Shown here: in pieces, positions 43,935-53,070 of the stretch
Layout of the letters: every line of letters begins with the position of its first letter
Position numbering within the stretch: position 1 is the stretch's first letter
Source: CAZLMW01 sp964560875
Lineage (GTDB): Bacteria > Myxococcota_A > UBA9042
Assembly (NCBI GenBank): GCA_964560875.1
Contig: CAZLMW010000025.1
Location: 12,857 to 76,856 of the forward strand
Reading direction: 5' to 3'
DNA length: 64,000 nucleotides
Translations under genes and position numbers: made by a program
The notes under the pieces: generated by a model
Seen by the model: only the letters and a program-made list of their open reading frames with translations
What the model was told of the DNA's origin: nothing
Databases searched by the model: none

Positions 43935-46709
43935 TCACCGAGCGGCGATTTTGCGCGCGCACCGTCCGTTGGTATCGCCGAGAACCGCACATCTTTTGAG
44001 CAGCATCTTCGCGACGCTGGGGCGTCCGTCGGCGAATTGCAGCAACGCTCGGGCGTACAGCGCGCGGGGATCGTCGGGTCGTTTGGCGGCGACGTGTTCG
44101 GCGACTTTCTGGGCTTGCTGGTAGTGGCGTTCGCGAACGAGGGTGAAGAGCAGATCGACGGCGAAGGGGTCTCCCGCGGTGGCGAGCAGGTGCGGCACGA
44201 GACTGCGGCGAAATCGAGGTGGCGCGCCGCGAAAACGGGTGTGCAGCTTGTAGATGGCACGCAATTGGGACGTTTTCACCGGGCGGATGGCGTGTAGGTG
44301 TTCGATCAGCAGGCCTGTCCCGGCGGGCGGCCACTGGCGGGCGTCGGAGCGGTTGATTGCGGTCGCCTGGTGGCCGGCAAAGAGCGCGCGCGGTGCCTTG
44401 AATTCGAGCACGGGATGGCGGTCGGTCAGCGGGGGCGAAGCCTTGGGGATGACTGCCGCGGCGGTTGTCGCGGGGATCGCTTCGAGGCTTAGCAAGGCGG
44501 CCAGGTCTGGGACATCAACACGGGCAAGATCGGCGGCGATCGGCGCGGAGAAGCGGCCGTCAACGCGGCGGAAAAGGCGCGCGGAATCCGCGATGCCGTC
44601 GACGTTCCTCGCGATCGACAGGACGTCGCCCTGGTGGAGCACGAAGATGCGCAGATCGTCGAATACGCTGTGGGCTGTTCCGATCACCGACAAGAGCAGC
44701 TCGTCGGTCATCTCGTAGGCGTGAAACCACTGCGCCAAGACGCCGCCGGGCGTGAGTCGGGACCTTGCGAGCTCAAAGAACTCCTCCGTGAAAAGCGCCG
44801 CGTTGCCGGCGACCCACGGGTTGGACGGCTCGCTGATGATGACGTCGTAGCGGTCGGTCCGTCGGCTCAGCCAGGCGCGGGCGTCATCGATGTGCAGGTG
44901 GATGTTGGGATCGTCGAGCGCCTCGCGATTGGCGCTGCCGAAGAAACGCGCGGCGTCGGCGACGGCACGGCTGATCTCCACGACGTCGACCCGGGCCCCG
45001 TGCAGGGCCGCTGAGCCTGCTGTCACGCCGCTGCCCAGGCCGATGACGAGCACCCGCTTGCGGTTGCTGGCGAGGAGCAGCGGGACGTGGGCGCTCGCGA
45101 CCTGGGTGAGCATATCGCCGTGGGTGCTGGCGTCGGGTTTGCCGTTCACTTTGAGGGTCAGGCCGCCGTCGCGCGCGGTGACGATGGCGGTTGCGTCGGG
45201 TCCATCGGCCGCGAATCGGAGCTCATCGCGTTTAAGGGATCGCTCAAACCGCTGCCACGACGGCACCGTGTCTTTGCGCCATCGAAACGCGGTCGCGGAC
45301 AGGACGCGATGATCCCACGTCGGCGGCGCGATGAACGCGACAAGCAGCACGGCGGCTACGATCCCGATGACCGGCCTGGGGATGAGCTGGGCGGAGCCGC
45401 CTGTCGAACGCGCGTCGATCGCAGCTGCAATGGCCGCTACGCCAAGAAGCACGCCGGATGCTGTGAACGCCCCGTCCAGGCCAACGTGCGGGAGCAACAC
45501 TGTGCCGCCGAGCGCGGCGCCAAGACTCGCGCCGACCGTGTTGAAAGCGAGCGTCTTTGCGGCCGCCGAGGCGTTTGGTTGTCCGTCGTCGACGAGTTTG
45601 GCGATCGCGAGCGGCAAAAAAGCGGCGGCGCCGGCAACCGGCACAAACAGCGCCATGATGACGAGCCCGAGCTTGGCGGCTTCGAAGAGCATCCAGTCGC
45701 CAAAGCTGTCGCCGAGCGACGTCCTCATGTGGGCAAGGATCCACGGGGCCCGCTCGCCGAAGTGGGCGATCACAAGCAGCGCGAGACCGGCGCCGGCCGA
45801 CGCGACAACGGGATCCCACTGCGTGCTGGTGGACTCGATGCGGGAACGCGCGCGCTCCGAACCCACGACGATGGCCAGGATGAAGGCAGCCACGACCGCC
45901 GAAAACGAATACGTCGACGAACCCATGACCACGCCGAACAGGCGGAGCGAGGCGGTCTGAATGGTCATGGATGCGGCGCCGACAATGGCGACGGCGAGGA
46001 GCAGTCCAAAGCGCGGTCTGGCCGTTGACGTGTTCGTGTCACCCGGAGTTCGTTCCGGCGCGATCAGCTGCGACGGCCGTGGATCAGCCGAACCCGATCG
46101 AAGCCACGCGGCGACCGCCACGATCGCGTTGAGTGTCCAGGCGGCAGCTGCTGTCGCGTCGAGCCCCAACCAACCGAGCAGCACGTAGCCTGAGGCCAGG
46201 CAGCCCAGCACGGCACCGCAGCTGTTCGCGGCGTACAACCGGGCCACGGAAGCGCTGTCGTCGTCGCGACCAATCGCCCGAACGAGCGCGGGGAGGGTGC
46301 CGCCCATCAGGATCGTCGCGGGCAACAGCACGAGGCCGGCAAGCACGCCTCGCGCGGCCATTGACGCGCTCGAATCGGCGGGCACGACAGCGTTCACAAG
46401 CTCGCCGACATGGGGGAGGACGAAGCGCGTCGCGACCGCCAAGACAACAATGCCGGCCTCGAGCCATGCGTACATGCGCAGCGGACAATCGGAAGCGGCG
46501 GCGCGGCGGCCCAGACAGACGTAGCCGACGCCCTGTCCGGCCATGAACGTGGTCAAGACGGCGGCGTGGGACAGCGACGTGTTGCCGAGATAGAGGATGA
46601 GTTCGCGCGCCCACGTGACCTCGTAGACGAGGCTGCAGGCGCCGGTGGCGACGAGAAAAGCAGCAAGCTCGCCGCGGCGCCGCGATCGTGGGACCGACGG
46701 ACGGGTCAC
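43935..46709 (-). CDS. membrane-fused spermidine-synthase-like protein with TPR tail
   Basis: A 924-residue protein from GTG 46709. Residues 10-480 contain about 12-14 hydrophobic helices like the fused MFS/spermidine synthase family (ACSLVYEVTWARELILYLGN at the start, TILMGGTLPALVRAIG). Residues 520-720 are a polyamine-synthase/SAM-methyltransferase-like Rossmann domain: VLVIGLGSGVTAGSAALHGA, VDVVEISRAV and YDVIISEPSNPWVAG. The C-terminal 200 residues are helical and end in a TPR-like pair. Catalytic use of decarboxylated SAM and putrescine is not certain for this membrane group. It begins 9 bp after the lytic transglycosylase gene stop, so the two are likely one operon. Confidence 0.85.
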   Translation of the reverse strand: MTRPSVPRSRRRGELAAFLVATGACSLVYEVTWARELILYLGNTSLSHAAVLTTFMAGQGVGYVCLGRRAAASDCPLRMYAWLEAGIVVLAVATRFVLPHVGELVNAVVPADSSASMAARGVLAGLVLLPATILMGGTLPALVRAIGRDDDSASVARLYAANSCGAVLGCLASGYVLLGWLGLDATAAAAWTLNAIVAVAAWLRSGSADPRPSQLIAPERTPGDTNTSTARPRFGLLLAVAIVGAASMTIQTASLRLFGVVMGSSTYSFSAVVAAFILAIVVGSERARSRIESTSTQWDPVVASAGAGLALLVIAHFGERAPWILAHMRTSLGDSFGDWMLFEAAKLGLVIMALFVPVAGAAAFLPLAIAKLVDDGQPNASAAAKTLAFNTVGASLGAALGGTVLLPHVGLDGAFTASGVLLGVAAIAAAIDARSTGGSAQLIPRPVIGIVAAVLLVAFIAPPTWDHRVLSATAFRWRKDTVPSWQRFERSLKRDELRFAADGPDATAIVTARDGGLTLKVNGKPDASTHGDMLTQVASAHVPLLLASNRKRVLVIGLGSGVTAGSAALHGARVDVVEISRAVADAARFFGSANREALDDPNIHLHIDDARAWLSRRTDRYDVIISEPSNPWVAGNAALFTEEFFELARSRLTPGGVLAQWFHAYEMTDELLLSVIGTAHSVFDDLRIFVLHQGDVLSIARNVDGIADSARLFRRVDGRFSAPIAADLARVDVPDLAALLSLEAIPATTAAAVIPKASPPLTDRHPVLEFKAPRALFAGHQATAINRSDARQWPPAGTGLLIEHLHAIRPVKTSQLRAIYKLHTRFRGAPPRFRRSLVPHLLATAGDPFAVDLLFTLVRERHYQQAQKVAEHVAAKRPDDPRALYARALLQFADGRPSVAKMLLKRCAVLGDTNGRCARKIAAR

Positions 46710-46718
46710 TGGCGGGTT

Positions 46719-49097
46719 CTACCGGCGGCGACTGGCTTTGCTTTTGCGCCCAGCACCGGCTGCCGCTGCAATGCGCAGATCGAGCGCCGGAATCGCAGAG
46801 CCGGTGTAGAGCATCCGGTAGCGAATCCAGGACGTGACAACGCTCTTGACGTAGCGGCGGTTTTCGCGAAACGGAATGCGCTCAACGAACTCATCGAGCG
46901 CCGCGCGACGCCATCGTTTCAGCCACTTCTTGGTGTTGTGTGGACCGGCGTTGTAGCCCGACGCGATGAGCGGGTACTGACCGCCGGTGATGTCGAGCAG
47001 CCGTCGCATGTACGCGGTGCCGAGGCGGATGTTCAGCGCGGGTTGGGTGAGCGAAGCGCGCGTGATGGGGCCCTTGTGTCCGATTCGGCGCGCGACGGCC
47101 TTGCCGGTTCCCGGCATCAACTGCAGCAGGCCAGTGGCGAGCACAGGGCTGGTCGCGCGGGGGTTGAAGCGTGACTCCGACCGCATGATGGCCCAGATGA
47201 ATGCCTCGTCCACGCGGTACCTCTTTGCCTCGCGCGTCACAGCGTCGCGGAATCCGCCGGGGCGGGGGTACGCGAGCTCCCAACGCTGCCGATTGCCGTC
47301 GACCGCAGGCCGCCGATCGAAAGAGTGATCGCGGCTGGCGATGGCGGTTGCCCGGGTGTGTTCGCCGACCGCGCCGTGGAGCATCGCGCGAAACATCTGC
47401 TGGTCCGGCTTGCGCTTGTCCCATTTTACAGCCGCCATCTCGGCGGCGGCGGAAGTAGCCATGCCAAGTCGAAGCAGCTCGATGCCCGCGAGCAGGTGGT
47501 CGTTGTCGAGCAGCTGCCGATTGGCCGCGAGCAGATCCGGGCTGCCCGCCCCGCTGCCGGTTTTCGGCGTGTGCTTGATACCGAGGTCGCCGAGCCGTCG
47601 CTGCGCCAGCATCCCGTACCAGGTCCATGGCGTCTGGTTGTTCACCGACTTGTAGCTCGCGATCGCGGCTTTGCGCTTGCCCGACCGCTGTTCACAGACG
47701 CCCTGCCAGTAACGAATCCGTCCGACGTTGTAGATCTTGGATTCGCCGCGCGTGGCAGCTGTGGCGCGTTTGGCCGTTGAAATGCAGCGCTTCCACATCC
47801 GCGCCTGGACGTCCCGCCACAGCAGGTCCCAGCCGGCGTACTCGACCATATCGCCGCCCAGCGTCAGGATCTTGGCAAGCATCTTGTCCGCGGCGGCCTG
47901 GCGGCCCATGGAGCGGAGAATTCGCGCCCGGTAACGCATGGTGTCATCGACCAACGTGGATTGCGGGGCGACCGCCGCGACTTCAGCGAACAGCTCGATC
48001 GCGCGGCGCCCGGAGGCCGAATTCATCTGACGTTTCGCCGCCCGATAGCGGAGTTTGGCGGACCACGCGGTCTTTGGACACGTCTTGGCAAGACGGTCAT
48101 AGAGCGCAGCGGCTTCCTTTCGGCGCGGCCACCACGTCTCGAGCGCTCGGGCCTTCACGACTCCAGCGTCGCACCACGTGCGGGACGCCTTCTTCGCGGC
48201 TTTCATCGCCTCGTCGGCGGTTGCGATGGCGAGCTTGCGCTTGTGTCGTTTGCGGGCGTTGCTTGCGCGCTGCAGCAGCTCTTTGGCCGACAAGCGTGCG
48301 TGTTCCCCGGGCAAGTCCTCGAGACGCTTTTCAGCCTGCTTGGCTGCGCTGGTGCCCGGGTGCTGGACCGAAATCGCGCGCAACCAGCGCGCTTCCTGTT
48401 TGGGTTTTCCCGCACCCGCCGCGGCCTCAGCGGTTTCGAGCAGCAACGACGCGGTCGCCCTGCCCGAACCGGCCGCTGTCGTGTAGGCCTTGAGAGCCTT
48501 GGCATGGTCGCCCTTCTGACGCCATGCGCGCCCGCGGACCTCGGTCGCCCGCCGTTTTCGCGCGTAGCCGTTTGAAATGCGGTCGAGGGCCTTCAGGGCG
48601 CGGTCGGGATCGCCCGCTGCGAGCCACGTCTCGGCTGCTCGAAGTGAGAGGTGGTCGCCCAGGAGCGGCGCGTTCTTGGCGAGCGCGTCGTAACCGCGTG
48701 CCGCGGCGCGAGGATGGCCGGCGTGTTCCTGGCACAGGTGCATCAGGATCGCAGCTTGTCGTCTTTGCGGGTGCCTGGCCTGGTCGGCGAGAAGCTTCGC
48801 GAAACCGGCTGCGCATCCGGCCCAGTCGCGCTTGTCGAACGCTTTGCGAGGCGCCGTTGCAGCGAGGTACGGCCGCATCTTGGCCGCCGCGTCACCCTCG
48901 CTCAGCAGCGTCTTCTTGACCGCCGCTTTGCTCGCTCCATCGGGGACTTCAGGCAGCGGCACATCGGCATTCACCGCCTTCGCGGGTATCGAAGGCGCGC
49001 CCGGGGTTGCCGGTCCTGCTGCTTGTTTGGCCACGGACTTGCCACAGGCCATCGACGCCACCGAGGCGGCGATCACAAATACGCCGATCGCTCTCAT
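46719..49097 (-). CDS. lipoprotein lytic transglycosylase (Slt70-like)
   Basis: A 792-residue protein from ATG 49097, with a lipobox ASMAC. Most of it (about 60-620) is alpha-superhelical with TPR-like pairs, the doughnut scaffold of Slt70. The C-terminal SLT domain has catalytic Glu641 in IMRSESRFNPRATS, then GLLQLMPGTGKAVAR and ASGYNAGPHNTKKWL. These enzymes cleave peptidoglycan non-hydrolytically, leaving anhydro-muropeptides, in the periplasm. The superhelix is longer than in E. coli Slt70 (about 620 residues mature). It likely works on sacculus remodelling. It is co-directional with the spermidine-synthase-like gene. Confidence 0.9.
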   Translation of the reverse strand: MRAIGVFVIAASVASMACGKSVAKQAAGPATPGAPSIPAKAVNADVPLPEVPDGASKAAVKKTLLSEGDAAAKMRPYLAATAPRKAFDKRDWAGCAAGFAKLLADQARHPQRRQAAILMHLCQEHAGHPRAAARGYDALAKNAPLLGDHLSLRAAETWLAAGDPDRALKALDRISNGYARKRRATEVRGRAWRQKGDHAKALKAYTTAAGSGRATASLLLETAEAAAGAGKPKQEARWLRAISVQHPGTSAAKQAEKRLEDLPGEHARLSAKELLQRASNARKRHKRKLAIATADEAMKAAKKASRTWCDAGVVKARALETWWPRRKEAAALYDRLAKTCPKTAWSAKLRYRAAKRQMNSASGRRAIELFAEVAAVAPQSTLVDDTMRYRARILRSMGRQAAADKMLAKILTLGGDMVEYAGWDLLWRDVQARMWKRCISTAKRATAATRGESKIYNVGRIRYWQGVCEQRSGKRKAAIASYKSVNNQTPWTWYGMLAQRRLGDLGIKHTPKTGSGAGSPDLLAANRQLLDNDHLLAGIELLRLGMATSAAAEMAAVKWDKRKPDQQMFRAMLHGAVGEHTRATAIASRDHSFDRRPAVDGNRQRWELAYPRPGGFRDAVTREAKRYRVDEAFIWAIMRSESRFNPRATSPVLATGLLQLMPGTGKAVARRIGHKGPITRASLTQPALNIRLGTAYMRRLLDITGGQYPLIASGYNAGPHNTKKWLKRWRRAALDEFVERIPFRENRRYVKSVVTSWIRYRMLYTGSAIPALDLRIAAAAGAGRKSKASRRR

Positions 49098-49203
49098 GTT
49101 CCACATCCGCGCCGAATGTCGCACAGAACCGGCGATGCGCAAGTCGATCCGCGTTCATCGGCTCGACACGTCGGTGCTACCCGCCAAATCGGGGCCAGGG
49201 GCG

Positions 49204-50274
49204 CTACGACTCGTCTTTTCGGCCGGTGACGCCGACCACCATGTCCGATTTGCGCCGCTCGCCGATCCCCGAGCTTCGCCGACGCCCATACGAAGACGTG
49301 GATCGAACACCTGTAATCGATGAAGTGCGGCGCCCTGTGAGGTCGGAATCGCGCCGACCCATCGTCTCGGAAACCCGCCGCGCCGCGCCAACATCCGAGG
49401 TGCGCCGGACCCCGCCGACGTCCGATGGTCGGCGATTGACAGTCAGGGCCGACGTCCGCCGCATCGATGCGCGACTGCCCGGCGCCTGGTCCTTGACGAC
49501 ATCGAGCCGTCCGACGATGTCGATCGCGAGAGGGTGGCTCATCATCGCGGCGCCGCGTGCCTTGGCTTCGTCCATGCCCGATACGACCTGCGCGACCGCG
49601 AACGTATGGATGTCGACCACATCGCCAGGCGTGCCACCCAGCCGCTGAATCGTGGTCGCGATGTGGCGCAGCGGCGCGCGTGATTGGCGTTTTCCTTCGC
49701 GTCGGTTGCGGACCCATTCCACAAGCACCTGGGCGTAGGCATCGACGGTTTCCTTGAACTTGTCCGGTCGCGATTGGCGCAGCAGCGGGTTCCAGCCCTT
49801 TGTCGCCGTGAGCCACCCGTTGACGATGTGTGTGCTGACCAGTTCGTAGGCCGTTGCCCGTCGTTCCGCGAGCCTCGCATCGTTCATCCGGTGCTGCCCG
49901 ATCACCGAGCTGACCAAGAGGCGCGCCGACACGGCATTCAGTCGCTTTTCGTGCATGACATCGGACGCACCGGCCTGGAGGCAGAGGGCCTCGAAGCCGT
50001 CCGCCTCGCCACCGTAGACAACGGCCGTCGGCAGATCCGGGCGCGCCGAAAGGAACTGGCGCAACGCCTGTTCGATGGCCGGGTCGGGTTCGGTGAGATG
50101 CAGCAGCAACAGGTCGCCGCGGTTGGCGCGGATATAGTCCAGCGCCCCCGCATACGTCTCGACCCAGCCGATCTCGTATTCGTTGCGTCGGTCGCGATCG
50201 AAAAGCCGCGTGTACATGGACCGCTCGAGCTGACTGGCCGCGCGGATCGTGAGTCTCCAGGTGTTGATTGCCAT
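49204..50274 (-). CDS. degenerate receiver-domain protein with repeated RRxS tail
   Basis: A 356-residue protein from ATG 50274, although an ATG at 50346 is also open. Residues 5-125 look like a response-regulator receiver fold, ending AGASDVMHEK and SSVIGQHRMND. The phosphoryl-accepting Asp at the end of the third strand is replaced, LLLLHLTEPD. Residues 130-260 are helical and unrecognised. Residues 271-343 hold eight RRxS motifs plus one degenerate copy, spaced 7-9 residues apart. RRxS is the consensus of basophilic Ser/Thr kinases, which Myxococcota have in large numbers. It is probably a non-His-kinase-controlled signalling or scaffold protein. The tail is likely disordered. Confidence 0.75.
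   Translation of the reverse strand: MAINTWRLTIRAASQLERSMYTRLFDRDRRNEYEIGWVETYAGALDYIRANRGDLLLLHLTEPDPAIEQALRQFLSARPDLPTAVVYGGEADGFEALCLQAGASDVMHEKRLNAVSARLLVSSVIGQHRMNDARLAERRATAYELVSTHIVNGWLTATKGWNPLLRQSRPDKFKETVDAYAQVLVEWVRNRREGKRQSRAPLRHIATTIQRLGGTPGDVVDIHTFAVAQVVSGMDEAKARGAAMMSHPLAIDIVGRLDVVKDQAPGSRASMRRTSALTVNRRPSDVGGVRRTSDVGAARRVSETMGRRDSDLTGRRTSSITGVRSTSSYGRRRSSGIGERRKSDMVVGVTGRKDES
49243..49461 (-). repeat. 27-bp-period coding repeat giving RRxS motifs
   Basis: Serines of the RRxS units fall at residues 275, 284, 293, 302, 310, 318, 327 (degenerate RSTS), 334 and 343 of the host protein, a period of 7-9 codons. Typical units are RRPSDVGGV and RRTSDVGAA. The regularity indicates internal duplication followed by small indels. 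Confidence 0.75.
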
Positions 50275-50379
50275 CGATTTCCATCGGTGAGTTCGAGAGG
50301 GGCCAATGAGGCGTGTAAGCATAGCGCTGACAACAGCGAGCGTCATGTTCTAACGCCTTGGTTGCCGCTTTGCTAGCTA

Positions 50380-52575
50380 TCAGTGCTGCTGTTTGCGCTC
50401 GGTCACGCCGTTTTTGCGGCGCTGTCGCTCCTCTTTTTGGTCGTATCGAAGCCACTTGAGGCGCAACAACTGCGCATCCGTGCCTGTTCCACCCGTGTAG
50501 CGATCTGCCGGGTACAGCCGATGCCCGGCCCAGATCGCATCAAGCCATGCGTACCAGCGCTCGAGTTGGCAGGCATCCAGCGGAAACGACCCATCGGAAA
50601 GCAACCGCGCTTTGTCTTCGCAGAGCTGGGGGAGCGTGCCCAGCGGGATCGTGCGGCGGCTCTTGGCTGACTGAACGTACGCGCTGCGTCGCCCGGTTCG
50701 ACCGACCAGGAATGCAAAGCGGCGCCGATCTCCAAACACCGAGTAGCCGAGAAAGGAGTTGTCGAGCTTGGCGGTGTCCAAGCCCAACAGGTGCAGCATC
50801 GTGGGCGCGAGGTCGAGCTGGCTGCTCAAGACATCGACGGTCGCCGGCAGAGCGTGCAGCGGGTCGTGGATCAGCAAGGGCATTTGCGCAAACGCGCCGA
50901 AAAGCGCGTCGTTGCCGATGAGACGTTGGATCTTGCGTGTCGGCAGCTGGGCGTGGTCGCCGGTGATAACGACCAGCGTGCTGTCCCAAAGCCCCTTGGC
51001 CCGCAGCCCCGCGAGGATGCGGTCAACCGCCAGGTCGGTGCAGTAGAACCCGGAAAGCACACGTTCTCCGGCGATTTCAGCCGGCGGCTCACACGCAGGG
51101 TCCACGAAGCCCGGAAGGTGGCTGTCCACCGTCAACAGCGCGTAAAACCAGGGTTTTTGAACGTCTCTGAGACGGTCGAACTCGGTGAGCATGAAGTCGG
51201 CGAGGGTCCGGTCGAAGTAGCCCCAACTGTTGGTCGGCCGGTTCGGGAACAGGTGCTTGAGGTCTTCGCGCCCTGTCACGGCGTCAAATCCGTGGCCGCG
51301 CAAGATCGCCTCGGCCCCCATGTAGACCTTGCTCGCGCCACGAGCGAAATACGTTGCATAGCCGGCGTCTCGCAGCACATCGGCGATGCAACGGTAGGCG
51401 GCGCCACCATCGACAGTCCCGCCGACGTCGATATCCTGGACAGCGGCCGCGGGCACGGTTGAACACATGCTTGCGATCAGGCCGTTGGCGGTCGGGGACG
51501 CGATGTTGTGAAAGCCTCGCACGTGCGTCATCGACTCTGCGCTGCGTTCGAGCCGCGGCATGACCCCGGCGTTTTTGCTGGCCGCGTGCAGGCCGGTGAA
51601 CCCGACGTTGAGGGATTCGACGTGGATCAGCAGCACGTTGGGCGGTCGCTTCCCGGTATTCCTCCCGGCGGCCTCGGCGATCGGCGCAAGATTCGCCACC
51701 GTTGCTGTTGCGCGCCGTGGCAGGGCATCAACCGCACCGAATCCCGTTCGGCGGACTGGCCATGGTCCGTTTGGTTTGGCGTTGGGCGCGATGATCCCGG
51801 CTCGGCGCATGACGGCCACGTCTTCCTCGGACAGCTTGGGAATGGTGACTGAGGCCGGGTCCGCGGGTTTGCCGTCGTCGGCAAGACTGCCGGCAAGTGT
51901 GTACAGCGCGTTGATTTCCGGGACGATGGCCCAGTGATGCGGGTGTTGAGGCTGGACGAACGGCCACAGCGCGGGGACGAGCCAGCAAACCGCCGCCACA
52001 GCGATGACTTGCCAAAATGGTCCGCGGTAATCGGCTGAAGGCTGCTCCTTGGTTTTTGGTCCCCGGCTCAGCCAGACCAGGATCGCCGCCGCCGCCGCCA
52101 TCGCTGCGAGCACCGCGACCACCCGCGGATCCGAGACGTAGCCCAAAGATCCCGGCGAGATGTGGTGCCAAATCGCCTCGGTGACGTGGGAAAGGGCGAA
52201 GTAACACGTCACCGTGTCCCCGATGCGCAGCACAACCGCGACGAACGCGACGACGCAGACTTCGATCAGCAAGACCCAGGCGAAACCACGCATGACCGGA
52301 CTTTCGACCCCGGCGGCGAACGCGTTTTTCAGGATTGCCCTCGCCCGCATCCGCGCGAACAGTCCCCCGATGACAAGCACGTCCAGGATGACGCCCGCCG
52401 CGAGATCGAGCGCCGCCATTGGCACGTCGCTGAAGGCCCGCATCGCATACAGCCCCATGAATCGCAGCGTCCACCAAGCACCGACAGCGACGGCAAAACG
52501 CCACCCGGGCAAGGCCCTCGCGATCTTGCTGGCCGAACCCGACTGGGCGGCGGCGCCTGGCGACTCGACGGTCAT
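50380..52575 (-). CDS. membrane sulfatase-fold transferase (LTA-synthase/phosphoethanolamine-transferase-like)
   Basis: A 731-residue protein with about five N-terminal helices (residues 25-225) and a C-terminal alkaline-phosphatase/sulfatase fold. Metal-site blocks: NVLLIHVESLNVGF (first acidic ligand), HNIASPTANGLIASMCS (probable Thr nucleophile), LLTVDSHLPGF and LVVITGDHAQLP (Asp-His ligands). This architecture transfers phosphoglycerol or phosphoethanolamine onto envelope glycolipids at the outer face of the inner membrane. The substrate is undetermined. The C-terminal tail is strongly basic (QKEERQRRKNG). It is co-directional with the RRxS protein, about 105 bp upstream of it. Confidence 0.85.
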   Translation of the reverse strand: MTVESPGAAAQSGSASKIARALPGWRFAVAVGAWWTLRFMGLYAMRAFSDVPMAALDLAAGVILDVLVIGGLFARMRARAILKNAFAAGVESPVMRGFAWVLLIEVCVVAFVAVVLRIGDTVTCYFALSHVTEAIWHHISPGSLGYVSDPRVVAVLAAMAAAAAILVWLSRGPKTKEQPSADYRGPFWQVIAVAAVCWLVPALWPFVQPQHPHHWAIVPEINALYTLAGSLADDGKPADPASVTIPKLSEEDVAVMRRAGIIAPNAKPNGPWPVRRTGFGAVDALPRRATATVANLAPIAEAAGRNTGKRPPNVLLIHVESLNVGFTGLHAASKNAGVMPRLERSAESMTHVRGFHNIASPTANGLIASMCSTVPAAAVQDIDVGGTVDGGAAYRCIADVLRDAGYATYFARGASKVYMGAEAILRGHGFDAVTGREDLKHLFPNRPTNSWGYFDRTLADFMLTEFDRLRDVQKPWFYALLTVDSHLPGFVDPACEPPAEIAGERVLSGFYCTDLAVDRILAGLRAKGLWDSTLVVITGDHAQLPTRKIQRLIGNDALFGAFAQMPLLIHDPLHALPATVDVLSSQLDLAPTMLHLLGLDTAKLDNSFLGYSVFGDRRRFAFLVGRTGRRSAYVQSAKSRRTIPLGTLPQLCEDKARLLSDGSFPLDACQLERWYAWLDAIWAGHRLYPADRYTGGTGTDAQLLRLKWLRYDQKEERQRRKNGVTERKQQH

Positions 52576-52699
52576 CGGCGCGCACCATAGCGACCCGTTC
52601 CCTGCCGTGCCATTGTAGGGCGATCACGTCCATCGCTGCTGGCGTCACCGACCGCTCGGACCGCCGGCTTTCCCACCGCACGGCCATCCGCCCGTGTCT

Positions 52700-53020
52700 C
52701 ATTCGCCCGCTCCATGTCCGCGCCCGTCGTCGCCATCGTTGGGGCTGGGTCCCGGCGCTGCTCGGGGTCGTGTTTGGGGTGATCTTCATGGGGGCCGCAC
52801 ACGACTTCGGGGCGCTCGTGCTGTCGATTCGCCACGACGGCGCGACTGTCGGCGCGTTGAGCTGCGTTGTTCCTGATCGCCATCGCCATCACCTTCGCCC
52901 CGATGGCCATCCAGGTCACCCGGGACGTGTGGGCCGGCAACTACCTTGTCGGAATCGTGGGCGATTGCGTCGCGGTGTTGGCGGTGTGGGTAAGCTTGGA
53001 GACCGGCATGGCTTGGCGCT
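52700..53020 (+). pseudogene. relic of a cstA-type (carbon starvation/peptide permease) gene
   Basis: No intact gene fits 52576-53070. From 52740 one frame encodes WGWVPALLGVVFGVIFMG, continuing AAHDFGALVLSIRHDGATVG, which is the early transmembrane region of CstA. From 52868 another frame encodes FLIAIAITFAPMAIQ and then AGNYLVGIVGDCVAVLAVW, which resembles the last CstA helices. About 450 middle residues are missing and the frame changes at the join. A weak further fragment in a third frame (APVVAIV) precedes 52740. It is therefore a decayed gene with a large internal deletion. A start and the N-terminal region are not recognisable. Confidence 0.6.
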
Positions 53021-53070
53021 GCGGCGATCGAACGCGTGCCGCCGGACGGAATGGCCCGAATGGCCCGAGT

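Noticed and set aside
49094..50455. 453-residue leftward frame over the RRxS protein
   Set aside because: Its composition is Arg/Pro-rich with no domain, while the overlapping frame has a receiver fold and regular motifs.
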